A stretch of 41,626 bases of DNA from assembly GCA_046262635.1 (NCBI GenBank), contig JBHEMK010000061.1, forward strand, positions 1-41,626. Reading direction: 5' to 3'. Positions 16,365-30,069 of this stretch are shown here, piece by piece (positions within the stretch are counted from its first letter, which is position 1; each line of letters starts with the position of its first letter). The notes beneath the pieces are model-generated. The model worked only from the letters and a program-made list of their open reading frames with translations. It made no database searches and was not told the DNA's origin. Source of the DNA: JBHEMK01 sp046262635 (GTDB lineage: Bacteria > Actinomycetota > Thermoleophilia > Gaiellales > Gaiellaceae). Position numbers and translations under genes: made by a program.

Positions 16365-16406
16365 CCGAACAAACGTTCTTATCACGCGAGGTCCGTTGCA
16401 AGGGAC

Positions 16407-16435
16407 TTGTACTTTCGTGGAGCTATTGCTATCTT
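16407..16435 (+). promoter_or_regulatory. Candidate extended -10 promoter for sigH
   Basis: TTGTAC (16407-16412), a 17-nt spacer and TATCTT (16430-16435) preceded by TGC, an extended -10. The stretch is A/T-rich relative to its surroundings and lies 82 nt upstream of the sigH start. The leader carries an inverted pair TTCGTGGA (16414-16421) and TCCACGAA (16475-16482). Confidence 0.55.
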
Positions 16436-16516
16436 CTCCCTCGACCTTAGGGTGAGAGTTCGGGGCTTGGACTTTCCACGAAGCCCTGGTTCTGCCCCCG
16501 ATCCGGGGAGAGAGAC

Positions 16517-17182
16517 GTGGCCGCACGCGTCCCAACGGCAGTTCAATCGGCCCAGAAGGCTCAACGAGAGCTTGAGGATCTTCAGCTCGTCTTGAAAGCC
16601 CGCAACGGTGACACGGGCGCGATGGATGTCCTGATCCGCCGCTACACCGGATTCGTGCGACTGAAGTCGAGCTCGTACTTCCTGGCCGGGGGTGACGCCG
16701 ATGATCTGATCCAGGAGGGTCTGATCGGCCTGTACAAAGCCGTGCGCGACTTCAGGACAGACAAGGAGACCTCGTTCCGCAGCTTCGCCGAGCTCTGCGT
16801 GACCCGGCAGATAATCACTGCGATCAAGACCGCCACGCGGTTCAAGCATGCGCCGCTCAACACCTACATCTCGTTCAGCCACACCCCGGCCGGCCAGGAA
16901 TCCGAGGGTGACTGCACGCTCGGCGACGCGCTACCCGGCCCCGGGGTCAACGAGCCCTCGGTCTGCGTCATCTCAACCGAGGAGCTGAACAGTCTCGTCT
17001 TCTGCCTCGGCACCGGCCTGTCGTCGCTCGAGGCCGACGCGCTCAGGCTCTATCTCGAGGGCTCGTCCTACGAGGATATGGCCGAACTGCTCGGCTGCGA
17101 CACGAAGACGATCGACAACGCTCTGCAGCGCGTCAAGCGCAAGATCCTCAACCACCAGCAGTCGCGGCAGGTCCTCCAATAG
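16517..17182 (+). CDS. sigH: SigH (Spo0H)-type RNA polymerase sigma factor
   Basis: Alternative sigma-70-family factor of 221 residues, closely resembling Bacillus SigH. Region 2 (about 25-115) contains NGDTGAMDVLIRRYTGFVR, the core-binding DADDLIQEGLIGLYKAVRDF, and the region 2.4 stretch SFRSFAELCVTRQIITAI, followed by KTATRFKHAPLNTY, all nearly Bacillus-like. Region 4 (about 155-215) holds the HTH SSYEDMAELLGCDTKTIDNALQRVKRKI. Start GTG 16517 follows GGGGAGAGAG. In Bacillus SigH drives entry to stationary phase, sporulation and competence; the target set in this organism is unknown. It has its own promoter candidate at 16407-16435 and closes the Firmicutes-like synteny block. Confidence 0.93.
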   Translation: MAARVPTAVQSAQKAQRELEDLQLVLKARNGDTGAMDVLIRRYTGFVRLKSSSYFLAGGDADDLIQEGLIGLYKAVRDFRTDKETSFRSFAELCVTRQIITAIKTATRFKHAPLNTYISFSHTPAGQESEGDCTLGDALPGPGVNEPSVCVISTEELNSLVFCLGTGLSSLEADALRLYLEGSSYEDMAELLGCDTKTIDNALQRVKRKILNHQQSRQVLQ

Positions 17183-17282
17183 CCCCGGTTGCGAGCCGGC
17201 CCGAGGAGCAGATCGAGCGTGCCGACAGCCCCGACCTCGGTCCGACGAAGACAGCAGCACGGTTCGCCTACCATACGGGCGC

Positions 17283-17355
17283 GCCGGAGTAGCTCAGTTG
17301 GTAGAGCAACGGTTTTGTAAACCGTGGGCCGTGGGTTCGAGTCCCGCCTCCGGCT
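17283..17355 (+). tRNA. tRNA-Thr (anticodon UGU)
   Basis: 73-nt cloverleaf. Acceptor arms GCCGGAG (17283-17289) and CTCCGGC (17348-17354) pair fully, and the discriminator is T17355. The D-arm is GCTC-AGTTGGTA-GAGC, the anticodon stem ACGGT/ACCGT (17309-17313, 17321-17325) holds loop TTTGTAA with anticodon TGT at 17316-17318, and the T-arm reads GTGGG-TTCGAGT-CCCGC. CCA is not encoded. A TACCAT -10-like box at 17269-17274 lies 8 nt upstream. It stands where many actinobacteria have the tRNA-Thr that precedes rpmG-secE-nusG. Confidence 0.97.
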
Positions 17356-17372
17356 TCTCGCAGAGGTAAATC

Positions 17373-18218
17373 CTGACGACGTACGACCTCCATCAGCATC
17401 TCTGGCCCGAGACGCTCCTCGGGGCGCTTGCCGCGCGAGCGCAGCCGCCGCGCCTCCGCGGTTCGCTGCTCGAACTCGAGCGCGGCGGCGCGTCAGAGAT
17501 CGATCTCAACGCGCACCGACTCGACGTGCGCCTAGCCGTGCTCGATCGGGCGGGGATCGACGTCGCGCTCGTCTCGTGCCCGCCCACGCTCGAGCTCGAT
17601 CCGGAACTCGATGCCGCCTACCACGAAGGGATCCTGGAGGTGGTCGCCGCCGCCGGCGGCCGCGTGATCGCCCTCGCTAGCGGTTTGGCCCTGGACGGCT
17701 TTGCCGGTGCCTGCGTCGCAGCCGACGCCCTCGCCGATCTCGACGAGCTGTCGCCCCTGCTCGACCAGCTGGAGCGACGGGGCGAGCTGCTCTTCGTCCA
17801 CCCGGGTCCGCCCGGCTTGGTCGACGGCCGGCCGCCCTGGTGGGACGCCGTCGTCGATTACACGGCTCAGATGCAGTCTGCGTGGGCCGCCTGGCTCGCG
17901 GCAGGCGCGGAGCGCTGGCCTGACCTGAACGTCGTCTTCGCGATTCTCGCCGGCGGGGGGCCGATCCAGCTTGAACGCCTCGCCTCACGGGGGATCGAGA
18001 CGCGCACGGTTCTGCATCCGCACGTCTACCTCGACACGTCCTCCTACGGCACGCGTGCGCTCGAGCTTGCTCTCTCGATCTATGGGGTTGGCCAGCTCGT
18101 CTACGGGAGCGACCTGCCCGTGATCGACCCTGCACCGACTCGCCAGGCTGTGGAAGGCTTCGGCGAGAACGTGGCGAAAGCGCTGCTCGAGGAAAATCCG
18201 ATGCGACTGCTGGGTTGA
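17373..18218 (+). CDS. Amidohydrolase family protein
   Basis: 281-residue TIM-barrel metal hydrolase of the amidohydrolase-2 type. The first residues give the metal motif H7-Q-H9 (YDLHQHLWPE). Later landmarks are LLFVHPGPPG (barrel His), LYHE-like AILAGGGPIQLERLASRG, the strand VYLDTSSYG and the terminal LVYGSDLPVIDPAP with the catalytic Asp. The start is unusual: an in-frame TAA at 17367 bounds it, the first GTG (17526) would remove the H-x-H motif, so it must start at CTG 17373 or ATC 17370, with AGAGG at 17362-17366. It begins 17 nt after the tRNA-Thr and ends in a TTGA overlap with the cupin gene. The substrate is unknown; aminocarboxymuconate-decarboxylase-like members share the fold. 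Confidence 0.85.
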   Translation: MTTYDLHQHLWPETLLGALAARAQPPRLRGSLLELERGGASEIDLNAHRLDVRLAVLDRAGIDVALVSCPPTLELDPELDAAYHEGILEVVAAAGGRVIALASGLALDGFAGACVAADALADLDELSPLLDQLERRGELLFVHPGPPGLVDGRPPWWDAVVDYTAQMQSAWAAWLAAGAERWPDLNVVFAILAGGGPIQLERLASRGIETRTVLHPHVYLDTSSYGTRALELALSIYGVGQLVYGSDLPVIDPAPTRQAVEGFGENVAKALLEENPMRLLG

Positions 18219-18748
18219 ACGACCTTCGAGAATGGATTCACGCACGCGTCCCCGCCGACGAGGATCTCGCGGTGCCGGAACTCGCGAACCTGGCGAGGGC
18301 TCTGGGACAGCAGGAACGCTTCTGGCGCCGTCTTGTCCGGCACGATCCCGACAGCCGCTACTTTCATCAGCTCTACCGCGACCTCAATCTCGATATCTGG
18401 CTGATCTGCTGGCTGAACGCCCAGGACACCGGCTATCACGACCACGAGCTGTCATCCGGTGCCGTTTACGTCGTCGAGGGCGAGCTTGCCGAGGACTACC
18501 TGCACCGGGACGACGACGCCTGGATCCGGGAGCGCACCCGCATCCGCGCCGCAGGCACGGTCTTCGAGTTCGACAGCTCCGAGATCCACGGCATGCGGCA
18601 TGCGGGCGGACCGCCGGCAACGTCGATCCACTGCTATTCGCCGGCTCTCTGGCGGATGGGCTGGTACGAGCCTGGCCCGGCGGGACTGAGACGCACGTCG
18701 ATCACGTACGCGGACGAGATGGAAGGAGCGGTTCGGCCGTTCGCGTAG
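18215..18748 (+). CDS. Cysteine dioxygenase-like cupin
   Basis: 177-residue cupin related to type I cysteine dioxygenases, mononuclear iron enzymes that oxidise thiols to sulfinic acids. Candidate iron ligands are H75 and H77 in TGYHDHELSSGAVYVVEGE and H125 in SEIHGMRHAGG, matching the H-x-H ... H pattern. SIHCYSPALWRMGWYE closes the barrel. Typical members have an N-terminal helical part like residues 1-60 here. The TTG start overlaps the amidohydrolase stop (TTGA), so the pair is translationally coupled and may act in one catabolic path. Whether cysteine, mercaptopropionate or another thiol is the substrate cannot be told. Confidence 0.85.
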   Translation: MNDLREWIHARVPADEDLAVPELANLARALGQQERFWRRLVRHDPDSRYFHQLYRDLNLDIWLICWLNAQDTGYHDHELSSGAVYVVEGELAEDYLHRDDDAWIRERTRIRAAGTVFEFDSSEIHGMRHAGGPPATSIHCYSPALWRMGWYEPGPAGLRRTSITYADEMEGAVRPFA

Positions 18749-19023
18749 TGGCAGCCGAGCGGGGCGGCGCAAGGTCGTCCAGCAAGTCCGCCGGCGCGGG
18801 ACGGACGACGGCGAAACCCCGCGCAGGGCGAGAACGCCGGAAAGGCCGTTCCCCGCCGACGAGCGCGAAGCCACAGTCCACCAGGGCGCAGGCGGTGCAC
18901 CGGAAGCTCCGATGATGGTGCACGGTCCGGACGTCGCTTGTGGCACGACCGGCCGGTACGGCGAGCCACTTCCTCGATCTTGCGGCGGCCATGTGCACCC
19001 GGAGCATGGGCGTTGCGCGTGTA

Positions 19024-21420
19024 CTAGGCCGCAGCCGCGGCCTTCGGGCGTGCGACCTTGCTGCTGCGGGCGAGCGGGATCTCGACGAAGAACGTCGAGC
19101 CGCGATCAGGCTTGGACTCGACCCAGATCTTTCCGTCGACGCGGCGGATGAGCTCGCGGGAGATGTAGAGGCCGAGGCCGGTGCCGCCGATCCCACCGGT
19201 CATCTGCGGATCCACGCGGTAGAACTTCTCGAAGATCCGTCGCTGCTCGGGCACCGGGATGCCCAGGCCCCGGTCGGAGATGGCGAAGCGGAGGCAGCCG
19301 TCCTGCGCCTCGAGCTTGACGTTCACCTGGCCGCCGCCAGGCGAGTACTTGACCGCGTTGTCGATGAGGTTTGCAAGGACCTGGCGCAGCTGCTCGGGAT
19401 CCGCCTCCACGGCTGGAAGCCCCTTCGGCGCCTGCAGTTTCAGCACGACGCCGGCGGGGGTGTGGGTCCGCGCCGCCTGGACGACGGTCTCGGCGAGCAT
19501 GCGCGGGTCGCAGCGCTGGACGTTCATCCGGAGGCGTCCCGAGTCGAGTTGGCTCGCGAGGAGAAGGTCGTTCACGATCACTGAGAGACGCTCCGACTCC
19601 TCGACGATCACCTCGAGCAGCTTGTCCCGCAGCTGGAGCTCGAGCTCGACGTCGTCGCGGCGAAGCGTCAGCGCCGACCCGTAGATGGCCGCCAGCGGCG
19701 TCCGCAGCTCGTGCGAGACAGTCGCGACGAGATCCTGGCGCAGCTCCTCGAGCGCGCGGTCGCTGGTCAGGTCGCGGAACGCGTAGACCGTGCCGTCCTC
19801 AAAGCCGACGCTCGAGATCGAAAGCCAGAGCTCACGTCCCCCGAGTTCGAGGGGAAAGCTCTCGGCGCTCGCACGCTCACCCGCTGCGGCGACCGTGAGC
19901 CGCGAGGCCACCGTGCCCCAGCCCGGGATCGCATCGGCGGCCCGGCGACCAAGCACGTCGTGCTTGGTAAGGCCGGTGATCGCCTCTGCGGCGTTGTTCC
20001 AGAGCCGGACGCGTCCTTCCCGATCGAGCAGGACGACGCCGTCGCCGATCGCAGCAAGGACGCGGGCAGCCTGGGCGCGGCCCTCCGCCTGGCGCAAAAG
20101 CTGTGCGTTGTCGATTGCTGCCGATGCGCTGCGCGCGAGCTCCTGGGCCAGCACGAGGTCTTCCGGGCCGAAGTTCCGCCGCGATTCGGCGGCGACAAAC
20201 GAGATCGCGCCCAGCGTCCGGCCGCGCGCCGTCAGCGGCACGCACAACCACGAATGCAGGCCAAGCTCCCGCATCAGGTCGAGATGGAGGTCGTCGACGG
20301 CGCTCGCCGTCAGCAGCTCCTCCGGGATCTCGCGCATCAGCTCCGGCCGGCCCGAGCGGATCACGGCCGGGACGCCGCTCGGCGAGGCCGGGTCGGGCGG
20401 GTAGCGCTCCTGGACCTCGAGCGCGAATTTGACCTTGGCCGGATCAGCATGCGCGACGGCGAGCTGCACGATCGAGCCGTCGTCCTCGATCAGGTGGACC
20501 GAGCACCAGTCGGCGATCTGGAGCACGGCGAGCTGGGAGACGGCCGCGAGTGTCTTGCGGTAGTCGAGCGAACTCGCCAGTTCGGCCCCGGCCTCGAGCA
20601 GGAACCTCTGCCCCTCCTCGGTTCGCTTGCGGTCGTCGATGTCGGTCGCAGTGCCGATCCAGAAAGAGGTCCCCCTCTCGTCGCTGATCGGGACGGCACG
20701 CCCCAGGTGCCACCGGTACGTCCCGTCTGCGGCACGGAAGCGGTACTCAGCCTCGAAGATCTCGCCGCTCGCAAGCGTCTGCTCACGCCGCGAGACGGCG
20801 TTCGGCAGGTCATCCGGGTGGACGACCTGGAGCCAGGCGTTCGGGCCGACCTCGTCCTCGTGCATGCCCGTGTACTCGAACCAACGCCGGTTGAAGTAGT
20901 TGGCGGCACCGTTGCTCCCGGAGGTCCAGACGATCTGCGGCATCGCGTCCGCGAGCTGTCGGTAGTTTTCCTCGCTCTCCCGGCGCAGCGCGCTGAGCTC
21001 CTGCTCCCGGAGCTGCTCGGCCTGGCGCTTCAGCTGCTCGGTCTTCTCCCACAGCTCGACGAAGACGGCGACCTTCGAGCGCAGCACATCGGGGTCGAAC
21101 GGCTTGAACATGTAGTCGACCGCGCCTGCTGAGTAGCCGCGGAAGACGTGACCTTCCTCCTTCGAAATCGCGGTGAGGAAGACGATCGGAATACGCCTCG
21201 TGCGATCGCGCTCCTTGATCAGCTCGGCCGTCTCGAACCCGTCGAGGTCGGGCATCTGGACGTCGAGCAGGATGCACGCGAAGTCGTGCTGGAGCAGCTC
21301 CTTCAGGGCGGCCTTGCCGGACCCCACGGCGACAAGGTTGTGGCCAAGCGGCTCGAGAATCGCCTGGAGGGCCGTCAGGTTCTCGGCCCGGTCGTCGACC
21401 AGGAGGATATTGGCCTTCAC
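19024..21420 (-). CDS. Hybrid sensor kinase REC-PAS-GAF-PAS-HisKA-HATPase
   Basis: 798-residue soluble histidine kinase. An N-terminal receiver domain (1-120) has DD at 9-10 and phospho-acceptor D53 in LLDVQMPDLDG, followed by a coiled coil. PAS-1 spans about 155-280 (MPQIVWTSGSNGAANYFNRRW), GAF about 290-445, PAS-2 about 460-565 (GDGVVLLDREGRVRLWNNAA). HisKA carries H570 in SHELRTPLAA, and the HATPase region has LIDNAVKYSPGG, DRGLGIP and GGTGLGLYI. No membrane helix is seen. The N-terminal receiver suggests it is phosphorylated by another kinase, most simply the HAMP-repeat kinase of the same operon. The GTG at 21420 overlaps the cheB stop (GTGA). It is the last gene of the operon and converges on the cupin gene. 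Confidence 0.93.
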   Translation of the reverse strand: MKANILLVDDRAENLTALQAILEPLGHNLVAVGSGKAALKELLQHDFACILLDVQMPDLDGFETAELIKERDRTRRIPIVFLTAISKEEGHVFRGYSAGAVDYMFKPFDPDVLRSKVAVFVELWEKTEQLKRQAEQLREQELSALRRESEENYRQLADAMPQIVWTSGSNGAANYFNRRWFEYTGMHEDEVGPNAWLQVVHPDDLPNAVSRREQTLASGEIFEAEYRFRAADGTYRWHLGRAVPISDERGTSFWIGTATDIDDRKRTEEGQRFLLEAGAELASSLDYRKTLAAVSQLAVLQIADWCSVHLIEDDGSIVQLAVAHADPAKVKFALEVQERYPPDPASPSGVPAVIRSGRPELMREIPEELLTASAVDDLHLDLMRELGLHSWLCVPLTARGRTLGAISFVAAESRRNFGPEDLVLAQELARSASAAIDNAQLLRQAEGRAQAARVLAAIGDGVVLLDREGRVRLWNNAAEAITGLTKHDVLGRRAADAIPGWGTVASRLTVAAAGERASAESFPLELGGRELWLSISSVGFEDGTVYAFRDLTSDRALEELRQDLVATVSHELRTPLAAIYGSALTLRRDDVELELQLRDKLLEVIVEESERLSVIVNDLLLASQLDSGRLRMNVQRCDPRMLAETVVQAARTHTPAGVVLKLQAPKGLPAVEADPEQLRQVLANLIDNAVKYSPGGGQVNVKLEAQDGCLRFAISDRGLGIPVPEQRRIFEKFYRVDPQMTGGIGGTGLGLYISRELIRRVDGKIWVESKPDRGSTFFVEIPLARSSKVARPKAAAAA

Positions 21421-21992
21421 GCAGCCACCACGCGGCAGAGTCCGAGGAGGAAAGGGGCCATCTCCTCGACCGGGAGGACCGCGTCGGCGACCGTCGCCGC
21501 GATCGCGGCGTCCGGCATTCGTCGCCGCTCCGCGCTCGCCGGATCCTGGACAATCACGACACCGCCGCACTCCTTAATCCGCCGCAGCCCGGCGGCGCCG
21601 TCGTCGTTGGCGCCTGTGAGGACGATCCCGATCACCCGTTCCGCGTAGGCGTCGGCGGCCGACTCGAAGAGGACGTCGATCGACGGCCGGGCAAACTGCA
21701 CGGGCGCCTCGGTCGAGAGCGCAAGCGAACCGTGCTCCACGAGCAGGTGGTAATCCGGCGGCGCAAGATAGACGTGCAGCGGCTCGAGCGCGACCTTGTC
21801 CACAGCGTCCTCGACAAGACGCACGGTGTGGTTCTGGAGCAGGTGCGCGAGGCCAAGGTCGGCGGACTCGGCCGAGCGGTGCTGGGCGACGACGATCGGC
21901 TGCTCGACCTCTCGGGGCAGTTCGTCGAGCAGGCGGCTCACGGCCTGCAGGCCTCCCCAGGAGGTGCCGATCACGATCAGCTCGTAGACCAC
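21417..21992 (-). CDS. cheB: CheB-type methylesterase, catalytic domain only
   Basis: 191-residue protein-glutamate methylesterase/deamidase. The catalytic triad is S11 in IGTSWGG, H38 in VVAQHRS and D131 in LTGANDDGAAG. The C-terminal PDAAIAATVADAVLPVEEM is typical of CheB. The whole protein is catalytic domain, with no N-terminal receiver, so control by CheA phosphorylation is missing. The GTG start shares one base with the cheR stop, and the end overlaps the next kinase by 4 nt. In classical systems it removes methyl groups from chemoreceptors, but none is encoded here, so the target is open; the kinase HAMP/coiled-coil array is a candidate by association only. Confidence 0.93.
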   Translation of the reverse strand: MVYELIVIGTSWGGLQAVSRLLDELPREVEQPIVVAQHRSAESADLGLAHLLQNHTVRLVEDAVDKVALEPLHVYLAPPDYHLLVEHGSLALSTEAPVQFARPSIDVLFESAADAYAERVIGIVLTGANDDGAAGLRRIKECGGVVIVQDPASAERRRMPDAAIAATVADAVLPVEEMAPFLLGLCRVVAA

Positions 21993-22855
21993 TATGCAAT
22001 CTTCCTGTAGATGCGCTCGGCCCGGTCCAGCTCTTCGTACTTGCGCGCGAGGGCCGTGAACCCGATCGATTCCTTGTGCCCCAGTGCGAGCACGCCGAAC
22101 GTCTCGAGGCTCTCGTAGAAGAGCTCGTGAACACGATCCTGTAGAACCTTGTCGAAGTAGATCATCACGTTCCGGCACATGATCAGATTGAACTCGTTGA
22201 AGGCCCTGTCCATGGCGAGGTTGTGCTGGGCGAAGACGACGTTGTCGAGGAGCGAGCGGGCAAAACGCGCGCCGTCGTAGGCCGCCACGTAGTACTCCGA
22301 GAACGCGCGCGTGCCGCCGGCCTTGATGTAGTTCTGCGTGTACTGCTGCATCTTGTCGAGCGCGAAGACGCCCGCACGCGCCTGCCCGAGCACCGTCTCG
22401 TTGATGTCGGTGGCGTAGATCCGGGCGCGGTCGTAGAGACCCTCCTCCTCCAACACGATCGCGAGTGAGTAGACCTCCTCGCCGGTCGAGCAGCCGGCCG
22501 TCCAGATCCGTGTGAAGGGGTAGGTGCGCAGCAGCGGGGCGACCCTCTCGCGCAGAGCGACATAGAAGCTCGGGTCGCGGAACATCGCCGTGACGTTGAT
22601 CGACAGATCGAGCAGCAGCCGTTCCATGCAGGCGGGTTCGTGGAGGAGCCGGTCGAGCAGCTGCGAGATCGAGGTGAAGCCCTCGGCGTAGACGCGCCGC
22701 CAGAGCCGACGCTTGAGCGAGGCGGGAGCGTATTCGCGGAAGTCGAAGCCGTAGCGGCGGAAGACGCCCTCCAGCAGCAGCTGGATCTCGAGCGCTTGGA
22801 GGTCTTCCCGCGGCTGAGCGGCTTGACCGTTCTCGCTCGCGTCCAGCGCCGTCAC
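21992..22855 (-). CDS. cheR: CheR-type SAM-dependent protein methyltransferase
   Basis: 287-residue glutamate O-methyltransferase. The N-terminal helical domain (about 25-95) has RRYGFDFREYAPASLKRRLWRRV. The Rossmann domain has the SAM motif IWTAGCSTGEEVYSLAI, the acidic strand IYATDINETVLGQARAG, and FNLIMCRNVMIYFD, a hallmark of CheR. No TPR or PAS extension is present. The GTG at 22855 lies 4 nt after the stop of the HAMP-repeat kinase, and the stop touches cheB. Stand-alone CheR-CheB pairs beside hybrid kinases are known in other bacteria, but their substrates are mostly unproven. Confidence 0.93.
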   Translation of the reverse strand: MTALDASENGQAAQPREDLQALEIQLLLEGVFRRYGFDFREYAPASLKRRLWRRVYAEGFTSISQLLDRLLHEPACMERLLLDLSINVTAMFRDPSFYVALRERVAPLLRTYPFTRIWTAGCSTGEEVYSLAIVLEEEGLYDRARIYATDINETVLGQARAGVFALDKMQQYTQNYIKAGGTRAFSEYYVAAYDGARFARSLLDNVVFAQHNLAMDRAFNEFNLIMCRNVMIYFDKVLQDRVHELFYESLETFGVLALGHKESIGFTALARKYEELDRAERIYRKIA

Positions 22856-22859
22856 CGGT

Positions 22860-28808
<5,949 letters not shown>

Positions 28809-28813
28809 AGTCG

Positions 28814-28820
28814 CTCCTCC
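28814..28820 (-). promoter_or_regulatory. Ribosome-binding site of the HAMP-repeat kinase
   Basis: GGAGGAG on the minus strand ends 5 nt before the TTG at 28808 and fixes that start for a protein whose N-terminus has no family match. Confidence 0.8.
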
Positions 28821-28954
28821 GTTGGTGATGGCGACCCGTGGGTCGTCTCCTGCCCGGCGGGCGATCCGAATCGCGCCGCAGGTACTCCCCCTCGCCCGTC
28901 ACTCATTTACGCTTTGAAAATACTGTCCGCAACGCGTATTGTTCTCGCAAAGTC

Positions 28955-28970
28955 TAGGCCAAACGGCCTA
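28955..28970. promoter_or_regulatory. Perfect palindrome upstream of the kinase operon (operator or weak terminator)
   Basis: TAGGCC-AAAC-GGCCTA, a 6-bp stem with a 4-nt loop, lies 146 nt upstream of the kinase start and 50 nt after the end of the PLP gene. A second GGCCTAT half-site lies near 28986. The 28900-28980 stretch is A/T-rich for this genome, so the operon promoter is likely there. No T-tract follows on either strand, which speaks against a simple terminator. Confidence 0.4.
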
Positions 28971-29020
28971 TCGTGTCTAGCAGGTCGGCCTATGCGGCGG
29001 GTCCGAAAGTCCCAGCTCGG

Positions 29021-29983
29021 CTACGCGCGCTCGAGGGCCCGCACGAGGTCGGACCAGAGGCGGCCGGCGTCCTCGAGCCCGACGCTGAGGCGCACGAGGC
29101 CGGCCGGGACGCGGTCGCCTTCCCAGCGGCTCCGGGCCTCGATAACCGAGTTGGCGCCCCCGAGCGAGGTGGCATTGGCAATCAGCTTCGTCCCAGTCTC
29201 CACGCGAGCGGCGGCGTCCCCATCTGAGACGTCGAAGGAGATCAGGCCGCCGAAGCCCGGATAGCGGACCGTGGTCACTTTCGGGTGCGCGCGGAGGCGC
29301 CCGGCGATCATGCGGGCGGAGGCGGTCTGCCGCTCGACTCGCACCTCGAGCGTCTTCAGACCGCGCAGCAGCAGCCAGGCCACGTCGGGCGCGGCGACGA
29401 TGCCGCTGAGTCCCCGGAATGCGCGCAGGCGCTCGGCCTGGTCGCCGTCACTGCAGACGACCGCCCCGAGCAGCGCGTCGTCGTGACCCGCGAGGTACTT
29501 CGTCGCACTGTGCACCACGAAGTCGGCACCGTGCCTGAGCGGCCGCAGGTGCACCGGCGTCGCGGCGGTCGCGTCGACGACGACGGGCGCTGGATGCGCC
29601 GCTGCGGCCTCGAGGTCGGGCATACTCAGGAAGGGATTCGAAGGCGCTTCCAGCCAGACGAGCTGTACGCCCGGCGGCGGCGGGCCCGTCTGGTCGAACT
29701 CGAGGTGGCGGAGCCCCCAGTGCTCGAGCGCGGAGAGCAGGACGCCCGTGCCGTAGTAGCAGCCCTCGGCGAGCGCGACCGTGTCGCCCGGGGCGAGGAG
29801 CCCGAGAATCAGTCCGGTAACGGCGCCGGAGCCCGACGGGTAGAGCAGCGCGGTTCCGCCGTCCAGCTCGCCGAGCCGCTGCTCCGCCTCGACCACGGTC
29901 GGGCTGGCGAACCGCGAGTAGTAGAACGGCCCAGGCCTGCCGTCCTCGTACGGCCAGATCGTCGAGCGGTCGAGCGCGTCCAT
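29021..29983 (-). CDS. PLP-dependent Cys/Met metabolism enzyme (cystathionine gamma-synthase/lyase family)
   Basis: 320-residue fold-type I aminotransferase-like enzyme. The PLP lysine is K162 in VVHSATKYLAGHDD, and other family marks are FYYSRFASPTVVEAEQRLGELDGG near the N-terminus, LYPSGSGAVTG (cofactor phosphate loop), WLEAPSNPFL, and the C-terminal GLVRLSVGLEDAGRLWSDL. Family members normally have about 380-400 residues; here the N-terminal 40-50 residues (usual HxGxxxDPxTGAVxPPI region) are missing and some loops are short. The ATG at 29983 is the only fitting start. Synthase, beta-lyase or gamma-lyase activity cannot be separated by sequence. It is read toward the kinase operon. Confidence 0.88.
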   Translation of the reverse strand: MDALDRSTIWPYEDGRPGPFYYSRFASPTVVEAEQRLGELDGGTALLYPSGSGAVTGLILGLLAPGDTVALAEGCYYGTGVLLSALEHWGLRHLEFDQTGPPPPGVQLVWLEAPSNPFLSMPDLEAAAAHPAPVVVDATAATPVHLRPLRHGADFVVHSATKYLAGHDDALLGAVVCSDGDQAERLRAFRGLSGIVAAPDVAWLLLRGLKTLEVRVERQTASARMIAGRLRAHPKVTTVRYPGFGGLISFDVSDGDAAARVETGTKLIANATSLGGANSVIEARSRWEGDRVPAGLVRLSVGLEDAGRLWSDLVRALERA

Positions 29984-30056
29984 GGAGCGACTCTATCGGC
30001 CACGTCCGGTACGCCTGATCCGGGCCGTGGCCGGGACGGAGGCGGCGACGCTGGTC

Positions 30057-30062
30057 TAGGCT
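30057..30062 (+). promoter_or_regulatory. Possible -10 box for a leaderless beta-carboxylase transcript
   Basis: TAGGCT fits the actinobacterial TANNNT -10 pattern and ends 7 nt before the ATG at 30070, the spacing seen for leaderless transcripts. No ribosome site is present in front of the ATG. No -35 match is seen. Confidence 0.3.
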
Positions 30063-30069
30063 CTGCCTG

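Noticed and set aside
16463..16486. GGGCTT / AAGCCC hairpin in the sigH leader
   Set aside because: A weak 6-bp stem with a 12-nt loop, no T-tract and no match to a known riboswitch.
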